A stretch of 64,000 nt of DNA from Haemaphysalis longicornis (Eukaryota > Arthropoda > Arachnida > Ixodida > Ixodidae), in NCBI GenBank assembly GCA_013339765.2, contig CM023448.1, positions 285,316,817 through 285,380,816 of the forward strand, in the 5' to 3' direction. Shown one piece after another: positions 1 through 9,478 of the stretch (the stretch's first letter is position 1; the number at the start of each line of letters is the position of its first letter). The translations under genes were made by a program, and so were the position numbers. The notes beneath the pieces are model-generated. The model searched no databases. It worked only from the letters and a program-made list of their open reading frames with translations, and was not told the DNA's origin.

Positions 1-488
1 CACCTCCACCAATCTGTTACAACCGGGATTGGTTTATTTGCTGAATAACGTTGGCTCTGAAGGCGGAGGGAAAGCTGATGCACCGATTTCCAAAACGTGG
101 TTATGTCCCAGCTCCTTTCTTCTTTCTCGAACGTCCCCGTTCTTCTTGTTCTTCAATAGTATACGTGTGTAGAAAAAAAAAACTCATGTTGCCTAAGTAA
201 TGACAACGCACTTCTGCCTCAACTCAAGCAAGGCAGCACTCACCGGACCGAAACAAACGCGAATCACACTGGAATTTCAGAGAATACTCGGCAGTAGCAT
301 ACGCAGGGTTTCATTTCGGAGTGGCCGGACCCTGAAAGAAAAATGAGAAGGAGCTAGAACATGACAAGAGAAAAAAGAAAATTAATGAAATATACATTGG
401 TGAATGTCTACGAATGCATAAGAATCCCTCTCATCCCTCACGAACTTGAGGTTCGGCCAGATGAGCACGCCTTGCTCTGGCTTAGGAA
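1..488. other. Unassigned left edge, no gene seen
   Basis: I see no recognisable gene or repeat here. A 95-codon open frame beginning at 361 runs on into the LTR at 529, so it is very probably chance. If the LTR at 529-1183 belongs to a head-to-tail arrangement, this segment could hold unrecognised sequence next to a second, truncated element. Confidence 0.4.
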
Positions 489-528
489 GCCCGTGTTGCA
501 ACCGTGTCATCCCACCGCTGACACCAGT
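489..528 (-). repeat. Second copy of the LTR-adjacent leader and primer binding site
   Basis: On the minus strand this 40 bp stretch directly follows the LTR and nearly repeats the stretch below the other LTR (about 4757-4796), including the primer-binding-site-like word TGGTGTCAGCGGTGGGATGA. A normal 3' LTR should be followed by host DNA with a target duplication. A leader here means the lower LTR is itself followed by the start of another element body, which then diverges below about 489. Confidence 0.7.
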
Positions 529-1183
529 TGTTGCGACCGGGCGGGGGCACCCGATCCGAGCTCCGTGGCCTCCGACACACGAGGGGTAGCGTGTATGATG
601 CGAGCGGCCAGCCGCTGTTGCAGCCGTGAAGAAGTCCAGAAGCCGTAGGCTAACGTAACTGTTTACTTCATAGCGAGAGGTTAGCCGAAGCCAAAAAAAA
701 AAAAAAAAACAATGCCCCGACGGGCGAGGTTACAATACAGGACTCGAGCAGAGCGACCGCATGGATTCGCTGCTCAGACAGGAATGGTTTACAGCGCTTG
801 CGAGGGTCTATTTATACCCAAAAGCGGTAACGGTCAAAACGCCAACAAGCGGCAACACGCCACGAACGTCACAGACACACACAACGCTCTTTCCAGAGTT
901 CGTGACAGTCGGTGGCCTCGGCGCACGTTGAGTCGGAGAGAGGGGAGAGAGGAGGACTCCACTGAGTTCGCGGGGCCTCTGTGTCCTTGAAGAGCGTTGA
1001 GACGAGCCTCGCCGGCAGCCGCCGAAGTTTTGAAATGCGCCGAAAGCGAAGCGTCTGACTGGGCTTGTCGAAACTTGTCACCGACATGGTGGCGCCTGAC
1101 GGCAGAAAAGCGCACGCAGTGGCTTCGCCGCACAGCTGAGGAGTGATGCGGGAAAGTACGGCAGCGCTGGCCGATTCGTAACA
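529..1183 (-). mobile_element. LTR of a Ty3-like retroelement (lower copy)
   Basis: This is a 655 bp LTR on the minus strand, starting TGTTACG and ending CGCAACA. It matches 4797-5447 almost base for base (about a dozen substitutions plus small indels, roughly 98 percent by eye). A TATAAATA box lies in the middle, followed by a conserved CTGAGCAGCGAATCCATG-type start region. Open frames inside it, such as 834-1439 and 869-1087 on the minus strand, are LTR shadows. Older relatives lie at 34260-34915 and at 48934-51943, where the copy is split. Confidence 0.85.
809..816 (-). promoter_or_regulatory. LTR TATA box
   Basis: TATAAATA on the minus strand within the LTR, in the context GGGTATAAATAGAC. 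The same box is kept in all four related LTRs (5074-5081 minus, 34647-34654 plus, 51625-51632 plus). That conservation supports a real pol II core promoter for the element. Confidence 0.65.
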
Positions 1184-1649
1184 GCTTCTCCGCCGGGGGT
1201 CCGAGATCCCGATGGATAAGGGTCTTCAACCGTTGTCCGGAGGGATGCTGTCGAAGTGAAGTGCTCGGCAGACGCTCGACTCCAGGCTGGGCTGTACGAC
1301 ACCGTGCTGGAGCTTCACCGGGCCGGTCACGGGACGAGTAGTGGCTCCCCAAGAACATCTCTGGCTTGGTCAGGCAAGCAACAGAACAACACAGGAAGAC
1401 ACAACCGCATCGCCGGCAAGTGCGAAGACAAATCCACACTGAAGATCTACCAGGCTTTTAGTTGCGATAAAATACGCTAATAACTAACTACTCTAGTTAT
1501 ATTTTAGCCCAGCAGTACTTTAGACAAGTGCACAAACTTGAAAGGTGACATTTCGCGTGATTGGAAATGTCCCACACACAAAAAAAAACGTAATCGTAAA
1601 GGGCGAAACCTGCGTCAGGAAAAACAATGAACTTGAGAAAGTCAGACGT

Positions 1650-2186
1650 CTACAGGCCACTTCTCGCACAGAGAGCTGCGATTTGAGCTCTCGTCATTGC
1701 TCTGAGTTTTCCCTTTCTGTACCGCACTTTAGGTGCGCCCGTTCTCTGAACGCTGCTGCGACCGCGTGAAAGGACACCGGTCGTCTTGTTCGACAAAGGT
1801 CGAGCGCGCGGAGGAGCGAACGAGATTTTCCAACGTTCAAACGAGAGGCGCGCACTCCTTTTTGGAGGCGGCGTTCCCTTGGCGCGATGCGAGCTCACGG
1901 CTTTGCCCCTTCGCGTGCCCGCACTGAAACACGCGCCACAAGTACGTGCGGAAGTCTTTGCTATCTCCTCGTTGCTCGCCTTTTTGCGAACGCGTTCGGC
2001 AAGCAAACGCCGGAACGCGTTTACGTTCTCTTCTCTAGGCTGGTCGGTTCCCGACTTCGGCTCAGCCACAGGCGCCACCGAAATCTCAACTAGCTTAGCC
2101 CATATTGGCCTATGGTCGGGAGCATCAGCTGGGAGTGACAAGGGCACGACGTGCTCATTAGACGCCTGGTAGCTTCGAACAGTCAC
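1650..2186 (-). pseudogene. Unknown open frame inside the LTR element, 178 codons
   Basis: An open frame on the minus strand with no family I recognise. The product is basic, rich in Arg, Lys and Ala, with a charged middle and no membrane segment or zinc knuckle. It opens with GTG at 2184-2186, overlapping by one base the stop of the upstream frame (2186-2656), so the two probably derive from one longer frame broken by a frameshift. Its position near the 3' LTR is where an element-specific 3' protein would sit, but I cannot name one. It may equally be chance coding in GC-rich DNA. Confidence 0.35.
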
Positions 2187-2656
2187 TACTTCGTCGCCCC
2201 TCGCGCTTTCAGCGACAGCCTCAGCACGCGAACACCGAAGCGCGTTCCCGTTCTCTTTCTCACTGCCAGGACTACACTACATCCAGGCTGCCCTGTCTCA
2301 AAAGACGGCTCAGCCCCCCCAGACACCTGAATCTCTACGAGCTCGGCTGGCCGTTGCTCGAGGTCAGCTACCTGAGCTGGTGGCAGGACGGAATCGGCTT
2401 GCTCAGTGGCGAGATCGTCATGACTCCCAACTGAACCGTGCAAACCTTTCGCTGCCTCGACTGCAGGCTTTGTCACCACATCGCTCGTTTCTGTACTACC
2501 GTCCGAAGGAACAACCTCCGTTTCAGCGGACTCGTGCGGGCTTTCGGTAACCTCATCGTTCCCGCATTCCTGCAAAACGTCGCTGTCTCGCGAAGTGTTC
2601 ACGTTAAGTCGGTAGCCGTTCCCAAGGCCTCCCGCGAATTTGAACCGTCCGAACAC
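2186..2656 (-). pseudogene. Unknown acidic open frame inside the LTR element, 156 codons
   Basis: An open frame on the minus strand, upstream of and overlapping the frame at 1650-2186. The product is rich in Glu, Ser, Val and Ala, looks low-complexity and has no motif I know. Its low-complexity acidic character followed by a basic tail in the next frame resembles the spacer regions seen in some retroelement polyproteins, but that is a guess. The stop at 2186-2188 abuts the start of the next frame, which suggests a frameshifted single gene. Confidence 0.35.
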
Positions 2657-2904
2657 TCTGCCGAGATCTCCAAAACCAACGCCGACACATTATCACAGAA
2701 CAGGGAGGATTTTAGAGAAGCAAAGGTCTAGCTTTGCCTGTAGTGCCAGAAAAAGCGTAGTGGCGGCGTCGTGAACTACCCAGTACGCCCGCTTGATGGC
2801 GCTGTAAACACGGCTTTGTAAACATGGCGGATGCTTTTTGCACAGGCCGCTTGAGCTCCTTAATAACATGGCTCCCCTCGCACGGCGGCCGCCGGCTTGC
2901 TGCT

Positions 2905-2965
2905 CCACGGCCGGACTCGACTCTCCTCCTCCCGCGCGCGAAAGGGGCGTCGAGTCCGGCCGTGG
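2905..2965. repeat. Perfect 17 bp inverted repeat with 27 nt loop
   Basis: The arm CCACGGCCGGACTCGAC at 2905-2921 is exactly complementary to 2949-2965. The 27-base loop is pyrimidine-rich then CG-rich. The stem is very GC-rich and would form a stable hairpin in either strand. No T run follows, so it is not a simple terminator. It lies inside the LTR element and could be a nested short palindromic insertion or an RNA structure of that element. Confidence 0.8.
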
Positions 2966-3100
2966 CTGCTCCTGCGGGCTCCTGGCTGGCACGCTGGTCG
3001 CGTGTTTACTTGCGCCGCGCTAGTGAAGTGATGTTACGCCAGGTGACCAGATGGCCTCGACTGGCACAGACCACAGTGAGCAGCAAGTGAGAACAAATCG

Positions 3101-3653
3101 TTTATTGACATCCGCAAGTTTACAGAGGCCAGGACATCATTTCATTTCGATCGCTGCAATTGTACGTCGCTTTCGTGACAACATTTTTTTTTTTTTGCCA
3201 TAACAACTCGTTCACTTGCGCTAAGATTTCGAACGAAGGGCACAAATGAAGTATTGACGGCGACAACGGTTTCCTTTGCACCGTCTTTCTAGCGGAGTGC
3301 ATAACACTCACCTTCTGTTGGAAGAATCGAATATTCTGGCCTCGACAGCTGCCTTCCGATGCGGAATTTCCCACATTTGTCATTCCACAAGCACTCAATT
3401 CCCGTGTTTTGCCAGTCCTCTCAACAACTGATGGACGCAAAAGCACATAACAGCAATAACAGTCACGAAACCGGTGCTCCGCGCACATTGAAACGGTCGG
3501 CCGTTGCAGCGGTTTCAATTTAAATTGGCGGCTTTGTGGTTGCGAATTCAGAAACGAGGTGGTGCACCAGTCGGCTGTTCGTAAAAAGTTGCGTACATTT
3601 TTGCTCAACGGATGTTTGATGCGGAACTTGTTAATAGTATTTTTAAATAACAC
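3101..3653 (-). other. Unknown open frame ending just before a polyadenylation signal
   Basis: A 177-codon open frame on the minus strand (3653 down to 3120), with AATAAA at 3106-3101 only 14 bases past the stop. The product has scattered Cys and His but no spacing I can assign to a known zinc finger. An AAG-GTGAGT sequence near 3311 would be a fair splice donor in another frame. The DNA is less GC-rich than the flanking element, so this could be a captured host fragment or a nested insertion. The coding call is weak. Confidence 0.3.
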
Positions 3654-3804
3654 ATTGTAAGCGAACTGTGTGGGCTCTTTGAGTCACGGAATGAATGTTT
3701 TGTATTCTATACCAAAAGTAACATTTTGCCTGCGCCGTCTGGTGGGCTTGATGGTCGAAAACAGCGCTTAGGTTGGTCACGTGGGGCGTCGATTTTTACG
3801 CCGC

Positions 3805-4008
3805 CTATAGGGAAGACAGGGAACGTCCAAGCTTGAGAGGCCTGACATTATCGCACTCAGTGGACACGCACTGCCCTCTGCCGCCTCTGCCGACAGTCTG
3901 AGCTAATGCGCCGTCGTTATCTCTCTCAGCAACCTTGACGCGCTGCGGGGCCGCAACGGTCGCCTCCGACTCGCGCTCCCGAGCGTCTGCTACTGGCAGC
4001 GCTGGCAC
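3805..4008 (-). other. Short unassigned open frame in the element body
   Basis: A 67-codon frame on the minus strand between the gag-like start and the AT-richer middle. It is basic and Arg/Val-rich with no known motif. It may be a continuation of the gag region after frameshifts, since it is downstream in the right orientation. I cannot support a function. Confidence 0.25.
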
Positions 4009-4082
4009 GGTGCTTTCCTCGAAAACGAGGTCTTTTTCGAAAACAATTGTAACTCTGGCTTTCTGAGCTTCGCTTTTTCGCG

Positions 4083-4515
4083 CTAAATTGAATCTCGTGC
4101 TCTAGTGCTTACTCTCCCGTTGGAGTCTCTCTCGCTCGAGCCTCCTCCTTTCCCGTCGGATTTGCCTGAGCTCGAGGTCGTACCCTCGCATCTTTTCCTC
4201 GTGTTCCTGTCTTTCTCGCTCAAGTAGAAGCTTGTGTTCTCGTTCCTCTTTTTGCCACTCGAGCGCCTGTTCTCGCTTTCTTTCCTCGCGTCCTCACGCT
4301 GGCGCACAGCCTCTGCCTCTGCAGCCTGACGTTTCGCGGTCTCCCTGCCATTGATCAGCTCAATGCATTCCGACAGCTCCTCATCGTCAGCCCCAACAGC
4401 GAGTATAGCCTGTATCAGCTCTGGCTTTCTCAGCGCGTCCGTAACATCCAAGCGCAACTCTTTTGCAAGATCCAACAACTGCGGTTTTTTTCAACTTCCC
4501 TTTAAATTCATGGCC
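4083..4515 (-). pseudogene. gag-like N-terminal region, frameshifted
   Basis: The minus-strand reading begins near an ATG at about 4511. It contains the pattern LLDLAKEL, a 'LRKPELIQAIL' helix and 'DDEELSECIE', as I recall from the N-terminus of gag proteins of tick Ty3-type elements (a SAP-like helical start). It then runs into a charged Glu/Arg/Lys-rich coiled stretch, ending at a stop at 4083. Two small indels break the start. The bases just after the ATG put it out of frame, and a run of seven A at about 4484-4490 shifts the frame again. No CCHC knuckle is visible downstream. The intact role would be to package element RNA into particles in the cytoplasm. This copy looks dead. Confidence 0.6.
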
Positions 4516-4773
4516 GGTCTAGAGTACTGCTTTCCCACTGCTCCAAAAATGTTTTGCGCGAATAACCCACGCGACAAAAAACACACGCCCTACCAGCTAT
4601 CCTCAGAAGCCTGGTAAAACTCAGTGAAGAAAAGTCCCGCACTCACCCTTGACCGCCGTGAATTCTGCGAAGTCCGAAGCCGCCTTGACGTCCGTGGTGT
4701 TGGGTCTCGCACCGCTGGCTCCAGGTGTTACGAAGTTGTCATCCGACCGCTGCCAACCCGTGTTGCCTTTCGT

Positions 4774-4794
4774 GTCATCCCACCGCTGACACCA
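4774..4794 (-). promoter_or_regulatory. Primer binding site, tRNA-Leu-like
   Basis: On the minus strand, two bases after the LTR end, the sequence TGGTGTCAGCGGTGGGATGA begins with TGG, as a site pairing with a tRNA CCA tail must. It resembles the complement of the 3' end of eukaryotic tRNA-Leu (TGGTGTCAGAAGTGGGAT in human), differing at two or three bases. It fixes the orientation: the upper LTR is the 5' LTR and transcription runs toward lower coordinates. Confidence 0.7.
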
Positions 4795-4796
4795 GT

Positions 4797-5447
4797 TGTT
4801 GCGACCGGGCGGGGGCACCCGATCCGAGCTCCGTGGCCTCCGACATACGAGGGGTAGCGTGTATGATGCGAGCGGCCAGCCGCTGTTGCAGCCGTGAAGA
4901 AGTCCAGAAGCCGTAGGCTAACGTAACTGTTTACTTCATAGCGAGAGGTGAGCCGAAGCCAAAAAAAAAAAAAACAATGCCCCGACGGGCGAGGTTACAA
5001 TACAGGACTCGAGCAGAGCGACCGCATGGATTCGCTGCTCAGACAGGAATGGTTTACAGCGCTTGTGGGGGTCTATTTATACCCAAAACAGGTAACGGTC
5101 AAACGACAACAAGCGGCAACACGCCACGAACGTCACAGACACACACAACGCTCTTTCCAGAGTTCGTGACAGTCGGTGGCCTCGGCGCACGTTGAGTCAG
5201 AGAGAGGGGAGAGAGGAGGACTCCGCTGAGTTCGCGGGGCCTCTGTGTCCTTGAAGAGCGTTGAGACGAGCCTCGCCGGCAGCCGCCGAAGTTTTGAAAT
5301 GCGCCGAAAGCGAAGCGTCTGACTCGGCTTGTCGAAACTTGTCACCGACATGGTGGCGCCTGACGGCAGAAATGCGCACGCAGTGGCTTCGCCGCACAGC
5401 CGAGGAGTGATGCGGGAAAGTACGGCGGCGCTGGCCGATTCGTAACA
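4797..5447 (-). mobile_element. 5' LTR of the Ty3-like retroelement (upper copy)
   Basis: This is a 651 bp LTR on the minus strand, starting TGTTACG and ending CGCAACA, nearly identical to 529-1183. The TATAAATA box is at 5074-5081. The high similarity of the two LTRs suggests a fairly recent insertion or recent gene conversion, in contrast with the decayed gag. The host flank above 5447 does not match the sequence below 529, so no target duplication is visible for the pair. Confidence 0.85.
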
Positions 5448-6168
5448 CCCGCAACACGGCGTTTCTCGCACGCCCCTCTCAGATTGTGTGAACCGTGCCC
5501 TGCGTTCTTACCATCTCAGCACGCGTTTGCACGCGTAGCTGCCTGTCGCTTTTGTTGACCGCCAGTATCGGCCTATCGTCGTCGTCATTCTCATTCTATC
5601 CCCTTTTGCAGCCAGTCGGTGCTGCACTCGCTTTACACACCTTTGAACGCTGGGATGCCGGGCAAAGGGCATGTAAAAGAGGGGAGGTGGCGAGCAGCCG
5701 TCAGAGCCGTCTTTCTCCGAGCTACATGCCGGCAGTGGCGCGAAGTCAGCGCCACCGCTGCCAGCTCGTCTTGACCTCACCTCTGTCGGCACGCGCTCTC
5801 TCGTTTTCAGTTATTCTATTGTTATGTGTCCGTGGATCACCGGCGAAAATTTTTTGCCGACGTGGGCCGTCTATTGCTCCCGAATCTATTGCACATATCT
5901 ATTGCACACATCTTGCACTTGGGCCATCTATTGCTCCCAAGTATCGTCTAAGCAGAACCCCTTGCGGTGCTGCGCCTGAACTCAGCGATCTGACGTAGGT
6001 ACTCCTGCCGCCAAGTAAACACGTCCTGATGGACGATTATAATTGAATTTAGTGCACGTTCTTCAAAATGAAGCTGATGCCGTGAAGGAAGTACGGGATA
6101 GTTCACGGGATAGTTCACATGCTCACTCCTCTGGATTTCTTCGCCAGTCTTCTGCGCAGTGCGAAGCT
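5448..6168. other. Unassigned spacer with a short direct repeat
   Basis: No gene is recognised. A 167-codon open frame (5495-5998 plus) has a Ser/Leu-rich, low-complexity product without motifs. Around 5870-5945 the word TCTATTGCTCCC occurs twice in a small degenerate tandem stretch (with TCTATTGCACA copies between). Confidence 0.4.
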
Positions 6169-6544
6169 GGGTGCGTCGGAAGAAACTGTGCACCGGCTTC
6201 CTCGGGGAAACGGAAAAAAATGTTCCCGGGAAAAATGTTCCCGGAAAAAAACTAGTCCTTGAAAACGTGGTCCCGGAAAAAAAATGGGGCCGGAAAAAGG
6301 GTCTCAGTACCAATCCAGGAAAAAATGGCCCCATGCACGGGTCGACGTGTTTTCCTTCAAGTTAGTATGATGCGAACTTTTTTTGCGGTTTTGATTTTCT
6401 CCGTTCGCGTTTTAGCTAAAGGGCTGAGTAAGAGATGGGATGCTTTAACATTCATCTATGGGCCAAAAATGAACGCTTCTGGAGGCTAAAATCTAATAAA
6501 GCAAATTGGGTAGACAGACAGAAAAACAGACGGCTGGACGGTTT

Positions 6545-6662
6545 ATGGATGGATGGATGGATGGATGGATGGATGGATGGATGGATGGATGGATGGATGG
6601 ATGGATGGATGGATGGATGGATGGATGGATGGATGGATGGAGATGGATGGATGGATGGATGG
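6545..6662. repeat. (ATGG)n microsatellite
   Basis: About 29 near-perfect copies of ATGG, with one interruption near 6641. It makes the spurious WMDGWMDG frame on one strand and HPSIHPSI on the other. Confidence 0.95.
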
Positions 6663-6861
6663 CAGGGCTGAGCATCGATTAAAAATTATAATCTAGTCAA
6701 TCGGCAGGCAATCATCGAATAATTGATTAGTTTATCAGTAGATGTGAATTAAAGAAAGAATAAAAATAATATCAGATTTCGAATTCCAAGACATTGATTT
6801 TAAGCTAATGAACACGGGGCGTTGAAATCGTATACATTTCCGCATTTTAAACCAATATCGT

Positions 6862-6886
6862 GTTTGTGTGTGTGTGGGGTGTGTGT

Positions 6887-6936
<50 letters not shown>

Positions 6937-6975
6937 GTGTTGGTGTGCGCGTGTGCGTGTGTGTGCGTGCGCGAC
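6862..6975. repeat. (TG)n microsatellite
   Basis: An impure TG run grading into GTGTGCG at its 3' side. The open frames over it are artefacts. Confidence 0.95.
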
Positions 6976-7586
6976 CGCGAGCGCTCAACAGACCCTTGCG
7001 TGGAAAAATGTTGCACGAACGCACCTTTAACTGTCGCTATTTCTCGAGAAAGAGCGAGGTTGGCGCCTCTCGTGTTCGACTACATTCGGTTACGGTTCTA
7101 ACCATGGTATTATAAGAACGGGTTGGTGCTATGTAAGGCGATGTCCTGAAACGTGCTTACGCCAAGTTGTCGGGGGCTTGGTATCTTGCCTACTCGCTTA
7201 GCGTGCGTTTTTTATCCCGAATAATTTATTCGCGAACAATGCATAATCGATTAATCGGCAGGTTAATCTATCAATCGCCCACCCTTAAGGATGGATTGCA
7301 AGGACAGTAGCCCGAAAAACAGGCACCCGAGGCTCGAGCTACCAGGGGTTAAAAATATAACATAAAGGTACAACACATAGGTCAGTTGTTCATACCGTAT
7401 TTTCTGCTTAAAACACACAATCCGGTCGGAACAGCGAGGAGGCGTACTCCGGTCTTTTCCTCGAACGCGTTTTCTGCTACCAATTTTTCAGCACCAATTT
7501 TACCGCGACCATTTTTTCCTACCTTGCCTTTGGGGCCATTTCTTGCTGGACCATTTTTTTTTGCGGGACTCTTTTTACCTACACCC

Positions 7587-8336
7587 GCAACCTCGGCGAG
7601 CACAAAGTGAGTCTCATTCAGGTTCTCGGTGTGCTTTCCACTGCCGGGCTTTTCCGCGAAAGTGTTGCCAGCTTCCCGCCCGTCGCATTTATTCTAGCTC
7701 TTCTGTGAAGCGCATTCACCTCCACCTTGTAATGGCAATCATGGTCCACAGGGAGCAGCACCATAACCACCCCTACGGTGGAACGTCATTATGTGATCGA
7801 GTAGAAAGCCAGCAGCCCCCCCCCCCCCCCCCCCAAAAAAAAAAAAACCGTTTAGGTAGCCTGCGTTGATTAAACCTACTTTGCTACAGTTTTGATGCCC
7901 AGTAAGTTTTTTAAAACTGACACCGGTGCACTCACTTGTCTGACACGCTTCTGCCACGATATCGGGCGGCTACAGTCTTCGCAGCTTCATAGACGTTCAT
8001 AATCGTGTGTTGGACGTGGCGATGAAGAACAGTGCAGCTGCAGTTATATTAAAGATGCCTTGGAGTTGATAGGCCGGTTTAACGCGATAAACTTGTTTCG
8101 GATTGTGAACGTGACGAAGTATCAAGGCAAGAAGAAACAGAAAGAAATGCGCTTGAAGGAGAAACAACGTAGTCAAGCTCCATTAAGGAATCGACCTCGT
8201 ACGAGACGTCCGTATTGGAGAATGGGATAGAGAAAAATGTGCGGAAGAAAATACGATGCGGGGCGCAAGAACGTCACACTATGCTAAAGTCCGCTAATTA
8301 ACTTGTCAATATTGTTTTCGTACGTAAATTACATCA
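7587..8336. other. Unassigned spacer with C19A13 run
   Basis: No gene or known repeat is seen. A run of 19 C followed by 13 A lies at 7816-7847. The remainder is unremarkable sequence. Confidence 0.4.
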
Positions 8337-8340
8337 TTAA

Positions 8341-9474
8341 AGGAGCCATGAAGAGAAAATGCAAGTTGGTTTTATTCGAAAGATTTCGTGTTTTATAGTG
8401 CCCCCAGCGCTTGTCCGGATACAAACGGTGCGTTATTCACTGAGAAATTAAACAATTTAGGTTAAAATTTTGATTTTCCCGCTCAATCGTGCGTTTTCGT
8501 TGTCCCAAGTGACATCACTGGAACCGACCGCTCTGGAACCGACCACCATAGCTCTGCAGCCTAGAGTACCTTCATTCACGCATCCGCCGTACAGGGTAGA
8601 GACACGTATACGCTGGCGCCGCCATTTTCGGTTGCTCGCTCGCCGCCGAAGCAAGTCATTGTGTCAAAACCGCGCTAAAATTATCGCCGCAACGCGGTTT
8701 ACTGAAGAAGTTGGAATCATATTGTCTGTTTCGCGTTGCTATAGGTCTCGTGGGAAACGAAAAGAATAACGCGTTGAGCCCGTTGGCCCAATTGCGGCGG
8801 CACGGGACCGTTCAACGGTTGTCTCCACCCTGTACAGCGGTGTTGGTTTGTTCCCGCGTTTCTTTACGTTCCGTAACCTAGATGGCGCCACCATACCGTG
8901 GCAAGCGTTTGGTTTGTTTTTGCCCGCATTTAAACCTGGCTTGTTTTTGTTCTGGGAGAAAATATTCGTTCCCTGAAACAGTGCTCGCTCGACAAATGGG
9001 GTCACGTAAGACACCGTTGCTTGCGTCAATCGTCCAGTGTCGTCTGAGACAACCCCAAGCCCCGTAGTGCTGTGCAGCAAAACACCAAGCATGCTGTGCG
9101 CAGTACGAACAGCAGAACGCATCAGTACTTCTATGTTTACATGTGCTTTCGTAACTTCCACTGTTTGTCCCATCATTCTTATTGCTTTGTAAAGAATGTG
9201 CCCTAACTTTAAGCGCAAATCGCTCGTTCGTCTCGTTTGTAAGTTCTACCTAATTTGCGTCTGCTTCTGCCAGCCTCCGCCAATCGCAGAGCTTAGCTCA
9301 TGTGACGACATAGGTTCTGTTGCGGGAAATGAGCTGGTGGGTCGCATGACCATTCCCGTTTTTCCTAATTATGTAGCTTATTTGAGCGAAGTTTACGTTA
9401 AAAGTGGTGTCAGTATGATTCTAACGAGGCAATCTTTTGAATGAACCAAACTTGCATTTTCTCTTCATGGCTCC
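8341..9474. mobile_element. TTAA-flanked transposon, non-autonomous copy 1
   Basis: TIRs begin AGGAGCCATGAAGAGAAAAT at the left and the same from GGAGCC at the right (9474 downward), extending with decay into ...TTCATTC/TTTATTCGAAAGATT. TTAA lies directly outside both ends (8337-8340 and 9475-9478). A TTAA target is typical of piggyBac and Kolobok elements. No transposase frame is present. The same family recurs at 57600-60422. A smaller TA-flanked element is nested at 8592-8832. Confidence 0.75.
8592..8832. mobile_element. Short MITE with TA target, nested in the TTAA element
   Basis: The left end reads CAGGGTAGAGAC and the right end GTCTCCACCCTG, each next to TA (8590-8591 and 8833-8834). 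The ~240 bp body is non-coding. TA target and CAGGGT ends fit a Tc1/mariner-type MITE. The call rests on about 14 bp of inverted repeat. Confidence 0.6.
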
Positions 9475-9478
9475 TTAA

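Larger units (their letters stand above)
1184..4796 (-). mobile_element. Internal region of a non-autonomous LTR retroelement
   Basis: This lies between the two LTRs, read on the minus strand from 4796 down. The order is primer binding site, a broken gag-like start (4083-4515), a stretch of unknown content with an open frame at 3120-3653, and two overlapping unknown frames (1650-2656). I see no protease, reverse transcriptase, RNase H or integrase motif in any frame, and 3.6 kb is short for a full Ty3-type body. Loss of pol seems likely, so any copying would have needed enzymes from a related element. The stretch just before the lower LTR (GGCGGAGAAGC) is only a weak polypurine tract. Confidence 0.65.
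6169..7586. mobile_element. Foldback element, GGAAAAA-type ends
   Basis: The left end (about 6169-6345) carries plus-strand units such as CCCGGGAAAAATGTT. The right end (about 7430-7586) carries the complement, with units such as ACCATTTTTT and ACCAATTTTA. The outer right end reads GGGTGTAGG on the minus strand and the outer left end reads GGGTGCGTCGG, so the ends are imperfect inverted repeats. I see no clear target duplication. The interior holds two microsatellites and no coding sequence, so this is a non-autonomous, worn copy. Confidence 0.6.

Noticed and set aside
834..1439. A 201-codon minus-strand frame
   Set aside because: It lies mostly within the LTR at 529-1183 and its counterpart is broken in the other LTR copy. 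An LTR shadow.
3120..3653. A THAP-domain gene, considered because of the scattered Cys and His
   Set aside because: No C2CH spacing or AVPTEM-like box. Left as an unknown frame.
6493..6675. HPSI/WMDG repeated peptides on both strands
   Set aside because: Produced by the (ATGG)n microsatellite, not by a gene.
6735..7115. TH- and CV-rich frames, as also at 41979-42384
   Set aside because: Translations of (TG)n microsatellites.
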